Source of the DNA: Urechis unicinctus
Taxonomy: Eukaryota > Annelida > Polychaeta > Xenopneusta > Urechidae
Direction of reading: 5' to 3'
DNA: 64,000 nucleotides
Assembly: GCA_034190875.2 (NCBI GenBank)
Contig: CM067356.1
Location: 72,184,789 to 72,248,788, forward strand
The notes beneath the pieces were generated by a model. That model was not told the DNA's origin. It did no database searches and saw only the letters and a program-made list of their open reading frames with translations. This document shows, one piece after another, positions 1 through 14,899 of the stretch. A program made the translations under genes and the position numbers. Each line of letters begins with the position of its first letter. The stretch's first letter is position 1.

Positions 1-540
1 GACGCTGTATATGATATATCTATCAACTGCTGCATTCGATGGAAATTGCACAACCTAGTGACGTGCAGAAGACAAGAGCCATGTACATAAACGTGTAGGA
101 GCCTGATCACTGGATTTGTTCATGACCTTTCGATGCCCCAAGGTTCCGAATGAATGATATAGTGTGACACTGAATTTTGATATGACATTCGTAGGCTGTA
201 ATTATATCCGCATTTGCACAACTATTTATGCTGAGCGACGATCACTCGGGCAAGATTTATTATTAAAGACATCCCAAGTTATGCGTTTTGATGTAATGAA
301 ATATGATGCCGGGCACGTCAATGATGAGGAGAAGCAATAAGACGCCTCGTAATAATTTGTTGCCGAGACATCCCGTTCGACATAAATGCATGGATGTGTG
401 TTGCCTGCAAAATTAAGCTTTTTAACCAATCCTGCTACTCTCCGTGATTGTTCGCCTTAAATTGCCCATGCAATTACGTATATCGTCTTTGCGAATGCAA
501 AGTGCCGGCACATTCTAAGCTGCTGGTAAATTTACGTAAA
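1..540. other. No recognised feature
   Basis: Unique AT-rich sequence with short chance ORFs. No splice-bounded open stretch or repeat was recognised. Confidence 0.5.
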
Positions 541-1073
<533 letters not shown>

Positions 1074-2037
1074 TTTTGTGTGATTCCTGTTGTGTAGATA
1101 TCTATGTAGATATACACATATATATACATATATATGCTGCGTGTAATACTACAATTGTTGCTAAGGTTTTAAGTATTTCGTGAAGAGATCGAGGATTCGG
1201 ACGCAAACAATGAATAATACTCCTTGTTAAGGCCTGTTTGTATCGTACATTTTACCAATAGGTCGTTCATTGACTGTCGTACAAGACAAGGAAGGCTCAT
1301 TGATTACTACGGAGTATAAATGCGGATAAATCTTCCAAAATCTGATATCACTTCAGGCTCCATGTGAATTCATAAATCCTTTAGCTCATGTTGGTACTAA
1401 GTAGGCATAAAATAAATAACCTGTACAACATTGATATGTATCTGTGTCACTTACAGGGCTGCAAAGAGGACTTTTCTTTAAATGTGTCATAAATGTGTTT
1501 ACATTCATTCCAAAGGATAGTTAGGATGCTAGAGTAATAACCTATTTAAGATAGCTACCTTTTCCCTATCAGCGTCATACGACTGCGGGCAATGGCCGAT
1601 GAAAATGCTTGTCCGACGTCATTCAAAACGAATGTACCAACAACTTTATCTGTTCCCCGACTCCAACTTAGCCAGCCTTTATGTGCAATTTATCTCCAAT
1701 TTGCATGTTTGACTTCAAACGTATAGCCGGTTCAAGATATTCTGCACAAATGTAGCAGTCTCAATTAACTGGAATCCGGTTTGAGCATCAGCGATATAGT
1801 CGAAATTATGACATATCCGTATGCACATTATCGTCCGCTCCAGCTGCATACAAGAAGGACAAATGATCCGCAAGAAAGGCATAATTCGGGCGATTATTGC
1901 CAATATCCCCGCCTTGTCTAGGGGATAATTGCCTTTTTTATATGGACAATTATCTCTGGCGGCATAAGGGACATTGCGATAAAAGAAAAATTCTTCGTTT
2001 CGCATTATCAGTGTTTCTAAATACTATATATGTAAAA

Positions 2038-2044
<7 letters not shown>
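1074..2044. other. No recognised feature
   Basis: Unique sequence. A 96-codon minus-strand ORF (1715-2005) has no recognisable motif or conservation to test. Confidence 0.5.
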
Positions 2045-2123
<79 letters not shown>

Positions 2124-2290
2124 AATAGTTTTTATATATATAAATTTAAACATTTATACATATATATATGCATATATATACATATATACATATATATATA
2201 TTAATATATATTTACATGCATATATATATACATATATATGTATATAAATATATATATATGTATATATATGAATGTGTGTGTATATATAAT
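2045..2290. repeat. (TA)n microsatellite with imperfect TA/CA tail
   Basis: A pure TA run to about 2112 grades into interrupted TA/CA repeats and then directly into a GA tract. Confidence 0.95.
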
Positions 2291-2298
2291 TATTATAT

Positions 2299-2314
2299 CA
2301 GAGAGAGATATGTC

Positions 2315-2397
<83 letters not shown>

Positions 2398-2426
2398 AAG
2401 AGAAAGAGAGAGAAAGAGAGAGAGAG

Positions 2427-2478
<52 letters not shown>

Positions 2479-2490
2479 AAGGAGAGAAAG
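2299..2490 (+). repeat. (GA)n microsatellite
   Basis: About 190 bases of GA with a few A or C interruptions. This is a long polypurine strand. Confidence 0.95.
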
Positions 2491-3639
2491 TGAGATACAG
2501 AGAAACTGTTTGTATTTCCAATCACACCTTGAAACAATATCAGCGTGGAGGAGTGTTGTAATTGGTGGTTATTTCCGCCATTACAATGCTGTGACATCAG
2601 TTAGGCTACGGCGGAAATGTAATTTGCCAACTACTTGGTCATTCATGAGCCATAATAACGTCACGTAGTTGCCACATCCTATACATCCTAAGCGTGATGG
2701 CGCTTCAGTTGATAGGTTTCCATGACAACATTCCCCATGGATGTTTTACGATTAAGCCCTGAATGCTTACCATTGCAGCTATGCTTAAAAACCGTAATTA
2801 TAGTATGTATTCGTCGTAGATGCTGCAACCATAAATAGTTAAAGTTAACAAAATAGACTGTTGTATGCGTTCATTTATGTACCTAACTGTTAATTACCAC
2901 CATTGTTGAGCTTATTGAACGCAAATGTTTGCTATTCTCGGCCAATATATCGAATTATGGTTGTGAAATGTATCAATCTATTTGAGAGAATGGATACTGG
3001 TGTGATCTCTAAGCATTTTAATATCTATTATCACCCACGCCCATCTGCATTCAGTGTGTTCATCTATACAATAAATCAGCCAACTACATAAGCTACAGAT
3101 CTATCCTCCAACAATGCAATACATAAAGTTTCGTGTCTTCGTATGACGCAATACACCTCGACTGTAAACAAACCTTGCAATAAGTACCCCAATCCGCGAA
3201 GAACATCCAACCCTGCCGTAGCCAACACATCGGAGCTTGTTGAGCAGCAATATCGAATAATTTTATAATCAAGTATTGCCTCCATTTAGCAAACCTGTGC
3301 AACAAACCATTAGCAAGCAACCTGTGATATCTATCTTACCCAATTTTATATAGCAATGAAAAAGCCAGTGTAATCATTTTTGTTCACAATCTCTCAGCTA
3401 AGGCGGCGATATGTCAATGCTGGTGTTTAAAATTGCTGACAGCCATCTGGCTTTAAGGATCAAATCTGACATCAGATCAATTAGAACAACGTTCATTGCA
3501 TAAATGGCAACACTATTAAAAGATATCGACATCACCGTGCAATACGTACCAACCTGTGGGGTGAGGTATATTCGAAAAATAAAAAAAAAACCATCATGAT
3601 AGTATAGAAACGAAGAAAGTCAGATGATTCTTAAATATA

Positions 3640-3654
3640 TTTAAATATATATAT

Positions 3655-3746
<92 letters not shown>
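3640..3746. repeat. (TA)n microsatellite
   Basis: A near-pure TA run with one CG interruption near 3657. Confidence 0.95.
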
Positions 3747-3747
<1 letters not shown>

Positions 3748-4375
3748 ACATGAGTCATTGACGACTGCTGTTTGAACATATTTATAGCTTGCACATGACC
3801 GGTCGGCTGCATCTTGCACACGTTACTGAAAATATGATAACGCAACTACTCAATGGAAATCCCGTGACACATTATCATATGGAACTATGATTTATTGTAC
3901 CATGACAATGTCTCAATTGTTGATAATTCACTATTGGAGAACGTACGCTTAAGGCCTCCGTGGTTACAAATGAGTCATACAGCGTTCCATTTGTTGTGAA
4001 TTACAATCGATATCGTTAGCAGTGCTATAAATCCCGATCAAATAGGTTTTTATCCACCGGCGCCACTTCGTCATTAGTCGGAACTCCCTGTAAAGCCATT
4101 GGTCAGTTGGGGCTCTTCTACCTCACTTCTTTATGTTCATAAGGATAATGTAGTTATTGTTTCGCTTAGCCGTTTTCAATGAAGACCAAATCTGTGAAAT
4201 CGGTCAGCCTGCATTAACCAGACCTGTAGCATAGTTAGGCCCCTTAAAGCAACTAAGATGGGCTTCACTCTCATTCCACTATTTATAGCACTGGGCAAAA
4301 CTGTCCTGGTTTTATTGCACCTTTAGTTCTTTTTCTTGATCCTATAATGAAGCGAGCATGATGCATATGTGGTGA

Positions 4376-4634
4376 TCACTCATCCGGCAACTACATCCGT
4401 CTAAAATCCACCGGTATACACCGACAACGTGGATCAGCTGCAGTCTTCCATATCGGCCTATACCAGCATTGTACAAGACATGCGTTGCGCTCAGTCCATC
4501 CATGAAGTATGTACTGCTAATGTCGTCGAGTCTCGTTCATCGAAATTACTTAAACCATGGAACCCCGGCCGCGAATCTGCCAGCTGACCCAATTGCTGAC
4601 CTCGGTGTTCTCTCTATCCGTTCTCATATTCAAG
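4376..4634 (+). other. Candidate exon ending in a strong donor
   Basis: One frame is open from 4376 through the donor TTCAAG|GTAAGAAC and ends ADLGVLSIRSHIQ. A second frame is open from about 4411 to 4582 and reads DQLQSSISAYTSIVQDMRCA, which looks more protein-like but stops before the donor. It is unclear which, if either, is coding. The family is not recognised. Confidence 0.2.
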
Positions 4635-6334
4635 GTAAGAACACTCTTACACATTTTCAAATGCACACTCGAATACCAGTCTTGCTGTTAAGCGTTGGAG
4701 GATCAGGAAGCCATTTCCGTGGAAAATAAGATTTGAAAGTGTTACAGCTGAATTCGTCAATTTCCACAGAACACAAACTCTAATCCCGAGCAGGTTCTTC
4801 CGAAGACCTTTAAATAACATTCGCGTCAATAATGCGCAGTGTCCTTACTGTGACCGAATGGATTGCAGCATGGGACCGCTTTATGTTCGTATATTATTAG
4901 GGTCACCCTCAGTACTTTTCATGAGTCTCCACTACTGGCGTGTTCCATACAAATGTGATGACACGTCGGGTAGGGAGATTAACCTCGGCTAATTGGCATC
5001 AAACGTTCTAAATAGAACAATCTATGATCCATTCATTAGGATGTCAAATGACGGCACAGTCAGTTATGAGTTGATTTTGTGGGTACAATTATAAAATGTG
5101 GCAAATTTTATATTTGTGACGTGCTCATTTAATTACAGTTTACAAGGTTATCATGGACATAGCAAACATCATTGCATCATAGGTACCTTTATTATTGTTA
5201 GCTATGTCGTCGCCTTCTCTGTCCTGACTATTGATATCAATGTCGCCGTTTACATGATTACTGAACCCACAGCAAAATCAACCTTATTATTGTGAATGAT
5301 TACGAACCCTGTGCGTATCTTATAATTGATATGATTCAGCCGTTACCATGCTCACCCCGTGAACACAGGCTATGTTTAATTCAAAAGCCTGACTATTCGT
5401 CAAGATCTAGTGCTTATTTGGTTGCGTTCACGCCACGAGACTTATTATCTGAATAAACTGAGTTCTCCTCTGCACATTCATCAGCTAAGGGTTTCTATGG
5501 TACTTATACCCTTTGAGAAGTTACCGTTAGCATTTCTATTCGATACACCGTGAAGCTAATCTTGCAGTTATATATCTGGTAGACATTTGAGTTGAGTGAA
5601 ACGAATTTAATCGACAACAGCATTGAATGTAGTGAATGATTAATCTCATCACATTCAATCAAAATTATTGACCAACCCTCACTCACAAAATGTATAAAAC
5701 TAAACAACCCTTGCTGCCAACCATCAATATCGTTTAAGTTGGTTCAGTAACCAGAGCTTAACATTGGTCAATCATACATTCGGAAGCATGGCATCAAAAA
5801 CCGAGAACCAGCTGTCATCTCCGCATGTAAATTTCTGTACGTCCCAAGACCAACCACCTACAGCATATGAGTAAATATTATATGCCAATATTTTGGCTAA
5901 TATTACTTCACTGATAACCGCATCAACTGACACCTTGAAAAATAGCATTATGCATCAGCAGTCAACGGCGATCGGGAGGGAAAGTTGTGAAACTGCCCTC
6001 ACCACCTGAATGAAGCCCAATGCAGCAGGACCCGCAAGTTATTAGAAAACTAGCTCAACCTGCTTCATTGTCTTATTTCTATCCCCATAGTGATAATGTT
6101 TGCAACCAACAGCGAGCGTATGAAACGCTCATCAACTACCGGGCTACGCACTTGGTAGAGTGGCGGCGATCAATAGTGCGAGTGTTCTTTGACGTAAACA
6201 GCCTCTTGTAACGCAAATTTGCATAAAACCTAAGAAAGACAACAAACAAGATGCTGTATTGAAAAGTGCAATGGATATTGAGTCTCTCGCGGCCACAATT
6301 ATTTCACCCAGGACGCAATAATGAAATCGCAGAC
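4635..6334. other. No recognised feature
   Basis: Unique AT-rich sequence. Only short chance ORFs are seen. Confidence 0.5.
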
Positions 6335-6600
6335 TACGTAATGAATAGCACACCTCGGTTAAAGCGTGATATATGATGCATGCATTGTTGTCTTATGCAT
6401 TCAATACAAGCCCAAGCGCGCAGGCGCTGTTACTGCAGCGGCTAGGCCCAGGCATAGTTTTGCAGAAGCTGCGGCTCCTCAGAGTTATGTACTTATGTCG
6501 GAGAAGAATAAAACTTCTGCTCCATTAGCGCCATTGGCACCGTTTCCCATCGAAGCCTCGATTATTTTGTGGCACACGCCAAAGTTGATATGACAACGAT
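6335..6600 (+). repeat. Dispersed repeat R2, copy 1
   Basis: It shares with 17455-17720 the ordered words gaatagc..cacctc, cttatgcattca, ctaggccca, agctgcggc and gtcggag. It is diverged but collinear over about 260 bases. Confidence 0.7.
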
Positions 6601-7239
6601 ATGAAATATATCATCGAAGAACAGCAACATTCGAAGCTAAGGTGCAGATAAAAAGATTGCGGCCGTGGTTACCAAATGTACGTTCTAGGAACGTCTTTCC
6701 GCCATTACCAGGAAACAATAAATATCGTCAACGTTGTTTGGTGCAAGTTTTACTCCACTGCTGCTATCTGTGAAATAAATGGTAGCAAAAGGAGCTTAAA
6801 TGGCATGATCGTCTCCGAGGGCGTTTCCAGGCATTGTTTTGTATCCCATAGCGCAATCATAGCGTTTTACTTCGTAGCGTTTGTCGTGTGAACACGTTAT
6901 GTCATATATGAGTAGGTGGGATATGTGTCCACTACATTTATCCGTTTGTCTGCTTGTAAACGTGGTGGCCAAATGAAATAGCCATATCACACATTTTAAT
7001 GCTCAGATGTCAAACAGAATTTATTGGATATAACTGCATGTAATTAAAATAATATCTGGCAAAAATTGTTGTATTAACCGCCACTCGCATCGTTCTTTAG
7101 ACACGAGGCCCCGTCTATATCCACGCAATATGCCATTATAAAACCCGATTTTCGATCATATCGTCAATCACTGCCGTTGCAATTCTGAATCCGACCTAAA
7201 GCACTGACAAAATTTCCAAGGCAAATGTACTGACTGAAT

Positions 7240-7560
7240 GCAAAAGGTTATTTGCATTGAAGTGTATTTAAGGCATGTTCTTGGCTAATTGGTAATTTAC
7301 ATTGCAATATGCGTGTGCAGCTTGCATCAATAAATTGGCAATCAATTTTCTAAGTAATGGAATAAGCATCAATATGCCGTGAACACCTGTGATCTAATCT
7401 AATGACGGTTGTACCATATTAACATTGTAGCTCGCATGATAATCTGTCAAATATAAAGGGATGAATTGCCTGCGCGAGAATGGACTAAATGTCTGCCATT
7501 TAGCCCTTCACAAAAAAATAATTTTGCCTACGGTGTAGTTATCTTTTTATCACTACTAGC
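7240..7560 (-). repeat. Dispersed repeat R1, inverted copy a
   Basis: Shares ataaattggcaatca, aagcatcaa, gtgaacacctgtg and gattgcctgcg-type words with the copies at 11.3 and 14.6 kb. It is the reverse complement of the copies starting the duplication units. Confidence 0.65.
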
Positions 7561-8378
7561 AACTCCCACCACTTACAAATATCGGTGCGCTTCATGGAGT
7601 TTTTGTCCCCTTTCATTCCGATATACTCACCATTCCTGACATGTTATATATTTTAGTCCCTGAATATCTAAAAATGGATCTGGATTATTCAGTATGACAT
7701 GAATTCTATATTCGTGCGAGCATGATACTGCGAATCTTCCAATTTTTGGTATTAGTATCTAATTTAGCGTAAAACATTAATTAGGCCCGGTCATTCGAAT
7801 TGCATGTCGTATTAGTAAATTGAATGTTATCGGCAAAGCGTACCATTTCATCTATTTAAAGGTGCGTCAATAAATATGCCAAAAAACTTAAATGTCGCAT
7901 CAATGTTTCGTTATGCTGTTGTTTGACACATTCGAAAACCCTCGTCTGGACAAGTATAAAAGAATGTAGTTAACTGTAACAGTTATTGCCTTTGTTATCA
8001 TGATGACGAATGTGGCGATACCAATGGCAGAGATATGTGACCCGTAGGTCCTGATCAAGGATTCCGCTTTCTAACAACCTTAATGCATCGAAGAACTGAA
8101 TGCACCGTAAACATATTGCTTTTCGGAGATAAACAATACCTGATCATGTGATTTGTCCCCTATTAATAACAAGGCCTATGAAGCATCCGATATAGACGAC
8201 ATTGATAACTTTAACAAGGCGCTAAAACAAAAGGAATGTGGCCATTTCTCACGTGGGCAACTGTGAAATACGGTACAAAATATGTTGTATATGCCTGTTT
8301 TTATCTAACAAATTTGGTTGATAAAATGTTATGACGCGGCGCGCATTATAAATTCGGATTATTTTACACCCTATCGTC

Positions 8379-8380
<2 letters not shown>

Positions 8381-8461
<81 letters not shown>

Positions 8462-8803
8462 TATATATATATGGGAGATATATATATCTCTATATAGAGA
8501 TCTCTCTATAGGATTTATATCTTTCTCTCAGATATCTATATATAAATTTATATATATATACATGCATATCTATATATACTTATATACAAATATATACATA
8601 CCTATCTATCTCTAGAGAGAGAGAGAGATCTCTATATATATAGCTAGAGATCTATCTAGAGATCTCTCTCTCTCTATCTCTATAGAGATCTCTATAGATA
8701 TCTATAGATCTCTATCTCTCTCTCTATCTATCTCTCTCTATATATATATCTCTATCTCTATCTATATCTATATCTATATATATATATCTATCTATATATA
8801 TAC
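8381..8803. repeat. (TA)n followed by palindromic TA/TC/GA compound repeat
   Basis: A pure TA run to 8459 is followed by mixed ATCT/AGAT tracts with many short perfect palindromes such as agagatctct and tctagaga. Confidence 0.9.
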
Positions 8804-9099
8804 AGTACTACAGCATCTCTCCTCCGGTAACACTCCTGCCAGATTGCGGATGCTTCATTATCGCTTGCCTAGCATCATAACGATACTGTTTTCGATCATA
8901 TTCAAGGCGTTCGAGCCCCGTGTAACTCACTTTTGAAAGAGACAGAATTCAATAACGTTGGCGTTTGTTGAAGCGAAGCGCCTCTAGTCATACAGAGTAA
9001 TGCAGGTGCTGCAATGAATAGCGAACTCAGTTACAACGAAATATATATTGCATGACTTTGTTTCGGATGCAGCTCAAGCTCACTCACGCAAGTTATACA

Positions 9100-9131
9100 A
9101 ATATATATATGTATTTATAAATATATATAAA

Positions 9132-9199
<68 letters not shown>

Positions 9200-9242
9200 A
9201 AAATGTATAAATATATATATATGTATATATACATAATTATAC

Positions 9243-9315
<73 letters not shown>

Positions 9316-9368
9316 CATATATATACATATATGTGTATATATATGTGGATATATAAATGTATATATAT

Positions 9369-9405
<37 letters not shown>

Positions 9406-9448
9406 CTCTATATAGATATACATATATATATATGTATTTATATATATA

Positions 9449-9502
<54 letters not shown>

Positions 9503-9555
9503 CGTGTGCGTGTGTGTGTGTGTGTGTGTTCGTGTGTGTGTGTGTGTATGTATAT
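9100..9555. repeat. Compound (TA)n-(TG)n microsatellite
   Basis: About 400 bases of TA with T/G/C interruptions end in a TG tract from 9499 to 9553. Confidence 0.95.
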
Positions 9556-11030
9556 CGAAGATTGTTGACAATCTAATATCACAATTTACCGAGAGGACGC
9601 TAAATGGCGAAGACGCTTGAGAAACAAATTGCTTTCGATAGGTTTACCCGGGCAATTGATTAAATTAACTGAAAGCCTATGCGAAATAAAATTTTTGCCG
9701 CTCCCATCAACAGCTGAGACGTCAGCCCTTTTTTCACGGTAGCGCCACCTAACAATTGTACCGTATTATAATCACTGAAGTGATCGCCACAGAGCATCTG
9801 AAAGGAAACCGTTTGAGCGAAGCTTTACACACTTCGCTATTATCCTTTGTTTTAATACTTATATTACATCATTTATTGCAACATCAAATTTCTTGCCATT
9901 AAATAGCGAGGGAGAGATGTCGGTTTGATGTGACATTTTTTTTTGCAGGCCACACTTCATATATTGAAACCCTATATTGATTCGCTTTACAACCTTTGCT
10001 TGTGAATGACAAAGTATGAGTTGCATAGGGGTTCTGCAATAAACCTGCATGCATAAAGTCATTCGTTTATTCGCCTATTAAAAAAAACAAATAAGCTGGA
10101 AAGTAACGCAAGATTGACAGTTTGCAACACGTGGTTAAAAATATCTGTTGCTGGAAATTTCAATGATGATCGTAGAAGGACAAGACAAGGTTATTGCTCT
10201 TAACAATGTTGTGTATGCATTATATAAGGCGCAATTTAAAACACACCTAAAGATATATTGGTAATAAACATCATCAGGTGTGGGAGATATTATATATTTG
10301 GGCAAATAATATGCTATTTACTCGACAGAGCACAAACGTATGTATCGCCACATCGTCTGTGCGTGGCTGATACTATATATTTACTGTTACACAAGGGTGT
10401 ATATGTCGACTTGTTTCCTGAAAGCAGCATTCATTTAGCCAATTATTTAAAGAATAACTCTCGCAAGGTTGCAATATTTGTGAGGTATTTTTTCCCTTAG
10501 CATAGCACTTTGGGTTATTTGTGTGTTGATATGCACTTTTAAGAATGGTAGCTATCAGTTAAGGTATTTCGCATATTTGTATATTTTTGCACTGGCCGTT
10601 TTTACAGAGTACGCGATAAATATTCCTTTAATTAATGTTTCACATGTTAACCTTAACCTAAGCAGAATAAGCAGTGAACACCAGCAGGAGTTTAACTAGG
10701 TAGTGCTCTAAACATTAATTGCTATACCACGCAAAGGTGTGTAGGTACCGTAAGCTATAGGTTAACGCAAATTAACAAACCATCCTAAGGTGGCTTTCAA
10801 AAATACGCTTTCTTTAATTCACGTACGCATTGCATTGGCGACGTGACGACAGCTTGTCCCAACAGGCATTTCCAATTCAAAATATATCTCGATCTGCCTA
10901 CTTATCCGTAAATTTTAGAAATTATCTAAGTTATGGAAAGCAATAAGTCGGTTTTGTTTTACTTAATTAACAACCGAAACATAAATAAGGCAGGAATCTC
11001 AAAGTGAGCACAATCTGTTTAGCGTATAAT
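9556..11030. other. No recognised feature
   Basis: Unique AT-rich sequence. An 80-codon plus-strand ORF (10258-10500) has no recognised motif. Confidence 0.5.
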
Positions 11031-11202
11031 GTACGCACCAGTTTAAACTAATCCACGAAACAGAATGCCGTTCTACCACTTCATTGTCGACCATAACATC
11101 AATCACAGTCATAGACTGTACGCACCAGTTTAAACTCTTCCAAGAAACAGAATGCCGTTCTACCACTTCATGGTCGACCATAACATCAATCACATTCGTA
11201 GT
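11031..11202. repeat. 87-bp tandem duplication (two copies)
   Basis: gtacgcaccagtttaaact begins at 11031 and 11118; the copies differ at only a few positions. The 87-bp period keeps a minus-strand frame open across both copies (IDVMVDxEVVERHSVSW twice), but nothing else suggests coding. Confidence 0.9.
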
Positions 11203-11269
11203 TATGCTGATGCCGTCACAATGAACTGACTAGTCTAGACAGATGGTTTATTCATAGTAACAGCATGAA

Positions 11270-11600
11270 CTTTAGAATTAAAAAAAGTGTTTTGCACCGC
11301 TGGAATAAAGAAGTGCATTAAAGGCCTGTTCTTTACTAATGTACATTGCATAAAGCAATATGACAGGGCAGCTTGTGTGGATAAATTGGCAACCGTTCCT
11401 CATAGTAAAGGAATTATGCGTCAATCTGCAATAGACACATGTGCTCTGATTGAATAACGGTACCTCAGTATACACATTATGTGCCTAATTTATACGGGTC
11501 CAATATATAATGGGATTGATTGCCTGCGAGGAACTAGATTAAGGGTATGCTTTATTTAGCCATCAATTAAAGCAAATATTCCTCAACACGCAGGGAAAAT
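11270..11600 (-). repeat. Dispersed repeat R1, inverted copy b
   Basis: The reverse complement of the 19.8-20.05 kb segment: attgcataaagcaatatgac, ggataaattggcaacc and the end gggattgattgcctgcgagg are recognisable. Confidence 0.7.
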
Positions 11601-11649
11601 TTGGCCTATTGTGTATCTTTATTTTTATCATTATTGGGTAACTACCGCC

Positions 11650-13290
11650 TTTTGCAAATACTGGTGCACTTAATACAATGAATGTATATGTTTACTCCGA
11701 CATGCCTAACGAAAGGTTTCTGGCGAGGCGTAATTTGTCAATGGCGGCATTGCAAAGACAAAAATGACTCGACACAGTCACCACTTATCGGTTGTGATAC
11801 ATCTTAGTCCATGAGTCGTTCCATTTCGAACACGGTGTAATCAAGAATGTTGCTTTTTGTAATACATTGCCTATTAGAGGTAGTATGAACGTATAAAACA
11901 ACGATACCATGAAACATTGAGCGACATTGGACTCTCGTGGAATTTTTGCTGGAGGTCATCGGCATGGTTGATTTGTTCTTAGCGCTGCGATCACCTCTGT
12001 TCCAATGATCGGGCTTTATATATATGTTACACTAAATTAGATGCTCATTAAAAGCCTAAAACATGTGTGATACGCTTTGCAAGTGGTAAATCTTTATGTT
12101 TTGCCGAAGTCATAATATTTTATGAAGTTGCAATATTGCACGTTGACTTAATGATGGTGCTTGAAGTTATTCTGCCATGTCGAGCTCCTTATTGATGATC
12201 AGAAAAGAACTGGCATATAAATGTCAACTTTCATATTTTTTAATATTTTTCGAGATGCCATAAATGTTGTTGCATAAGATATTTATTGCTATGTCATTGT
12301 CCGTGTTGTTTATAGCAGTCAATAAGTTATTTGCTCAAGAATATGAGAAAACCGCTATATTTAAGTACAACGCTTCCAGACAAGCTCATAAGCTTTCGCA
12401 TACAACACGATATTGGTAATTGAAATGACATCTAAGCACCCGTACGAGCGGAAAGTGGCGCAGTGGTTTATCGTTGCTGTCCATTAACGTACACACAACG
12501 TTGGCACGTTTGCACTTTGATTGCGAAATGTTATTTCGCACATACGCACATCAGTGCGTTAACACACTCATACGCACGCACTCACGTACAGAGACACATC
12601 CCTGATATCGCGCAGCATTGATGACAATTCATATAATTACAGTGTTTCCTGACATAAATGAATAAACACACGAATTTGACAAATTAACTGTCATGCAAAA
12701 GTTTGCAAGTAATTGTCGAACAAATATAAACATTACTACACAAGAACGATTTGTGGTGTAATTGACACTTTAGCTTTAAATATAATTCTCTAAATATATT
12801 TGTACACACACCATTATATATGCATACATATTTAAATCACCCTTTTTCATTAACCCAAATGGTAACACTGTTTGCCGAATCTGCATGACGCAATGCCTGC
12901 CACTTGCATTGTTTGCCTAGCGTGCTGGCTGCTAGCTTTAGCTATCTCCAAACACAATAGCGTCATGCTATTTCATTCATTACAAGCAAACGTGGTTTAC
13001 GCATTGATATATATGAGCCTCCGTGGCAGAGTTGATAATGCGTGGGCTAAAATATACGTTTATATTGGCGCTGCGTGTAGAATGCAAACCGACCAATCCT
13101 CATGCGCGATGCTGATTATATTGTTGAACAATATTGTTACGATATATATCTATAATGGAACGATTTTAATAACTTGAGGCTCTGGAGGTTTTATTCACAA
13201 GAATGTACACGACGCCTAATAACTATGCAATGACGGATTTAGGACAAGAAAATATACTCATTCTAGTTGTTTGATTAAACTTTACAGGTA
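11650..13290. other. No recognised gene
   Basis: Unique sequence with a 101-codon plus-strand ORF (12872-13177) that has no recognised domain or splice context. Short tggcgcagtgg-like words near 12458 recall a polymerase III box A but lack a box B at the right distance. Confidence 0.45.
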
Positions 13291-13294
13291 TTGG

Positions 13295-13445
13295 CTGCTT
13301 ATAAAACTCTATATTGGCCTAGCCGATGCAAATATCGCACATGCGTGCGCCTGCTTGCGCAGAACGCATAATCGAACAAAGCATGCAATATATACTCGCT
13401 ATAACCGAGGTGCGCTATTCAGTACGGAGTTTACTGGTTCATTAT
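13295..13445 (-). repeat. Dispersed repeat R2, copy 2 (inverted, partial)
   Basis: Its reverse complement matches 17460-17600, including actccgtactgaatagcgca and ctaggcc...ttataagcagc. Confidence 0.75.
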
Positions 13446-13701
13446 TGCGGCTTGGGCGGTTGATTTTCCTACCGGAGCATTTTTCCATACATCATCTGAG
13501 TTTGTGTCTTCCCTAGGCAACTCTGTGTTACTAGAGCCTCCTAGCTTCAACGAACGCTTACGTTATTGATTGTTGTGGCTTTCAACAACACAGGGCGTGA
13601 TGTGCCTTTAACACGCTCGCGGTTGGATGCTAATGGTGTCACAATGGGGCTAAAAATTAGATAATAAAACATCGGGAAAGAACGTTAACTGGTCATTAAA
13701 A

Positions 13702-13965
<264 letters not shown>

Positions 13966-14579
13966 CATGACGAGTTCGGATGCATGGCGCGATTTTACCA
14001 CCCTTTTGGTGTTTTGTTACAAATTCATTAATTCAGGTTCTTTTTTTTTTGGCATAAAAATCGATCGCGTCATGGTCGCCCAAGTCTAGTTTTTCCTATG
14101 CTCGGCGTGCTTAAGCGTCAGGCTGACAGTGGAGGTCCGACTTCTTTCCACGACGAGAAGTACATTCATAGTAGAAAAAAAATCCATGCCTTAATGGATT
14201 ATTTAATGAATCAACATTTTAGCATTCACTATCAGCTGCAGTAACAAAGAGATGCGTCATATTGAAGAAATACACTATCTTCAAGCATTGCTAGTTGCTG
14301 AAGTATTTTGTCTGGTAAGAAATATTATTCGCTATTAGAAGCCAAGTTAAATAACCGTACCAAAACAGTATACAAAGTATAACATGTCTCCGTTGTAGAC
14401 CTGGTCAAATACAATAGGTCCAACATAGCATAGATTTCAAAGCATTATTGTATTGCTGTTAGATTGGCGATTATACGACAACTCGTAGAAATCAGCATCT
14501 CGGATATAGAATGTATCTCTATCTGCGTACTTATCCACAACTAATGTGCATCTCATAATGTAAATATTGCGGTACAGCT

Positions 14580-14760
14580 TATATCAATAAATTGGCAATC
14601 ATTCTACAAAGTAAAGGTATTAGCATCAAACAACCGTGAACACCTGTGCTCTAATTGTATAACTGTGGCTCTGTTTACGCATTTTATTTCGAATGTTTGC
14701 TTGTCCAACATAGTGGGATTGATTGCCTGCGAGGAACTGCCGATAATGACAGTGTTAGGG
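14580..14760 (-). repeat. Dispersed repeat R1, inverted copy c
   Basis: Contains ataaattggcaatcattcta, caaccgtgaacacctgtgct and gggattgattgcctgcgagg, as in copy b. It directly precedes the plus-oriented unit 0 block. Confidence 0.75.
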
Positions 14761-14899
14761 TGATTTATACAGGTGAGCATGACTGGGTTATATTTATACA
14801 TACCAGGCAGTTTGTTGGTAGCATGAGTGGTGAAGTAAGGCAGCTTGCATTGGATCTGAAAACGGAATGGCTTGGGGGATAATCACAGTGGTCGACAGA

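Noticed and set aside
2168..2668. 166-codon ORF rich in Glu/Arg, and its antisense Ser/Leu ORF
   Set aside because: Translation of the (GA)n microsatellite; low complexity with no sequence-specific support.
6150..6180. tRNA-like box A word (tggtagagtggcg)
   Set aside because: No box B or cloverleaf within a tRNA-sized distance; the similar words near 12458 and 13020 fail the same test.
12872..13177. 101-codon plus-strand ORF
   Set aside because: No recognised motif, no splice context and no second copy to test; ORFs of this length are expected by chance in 64 kb.
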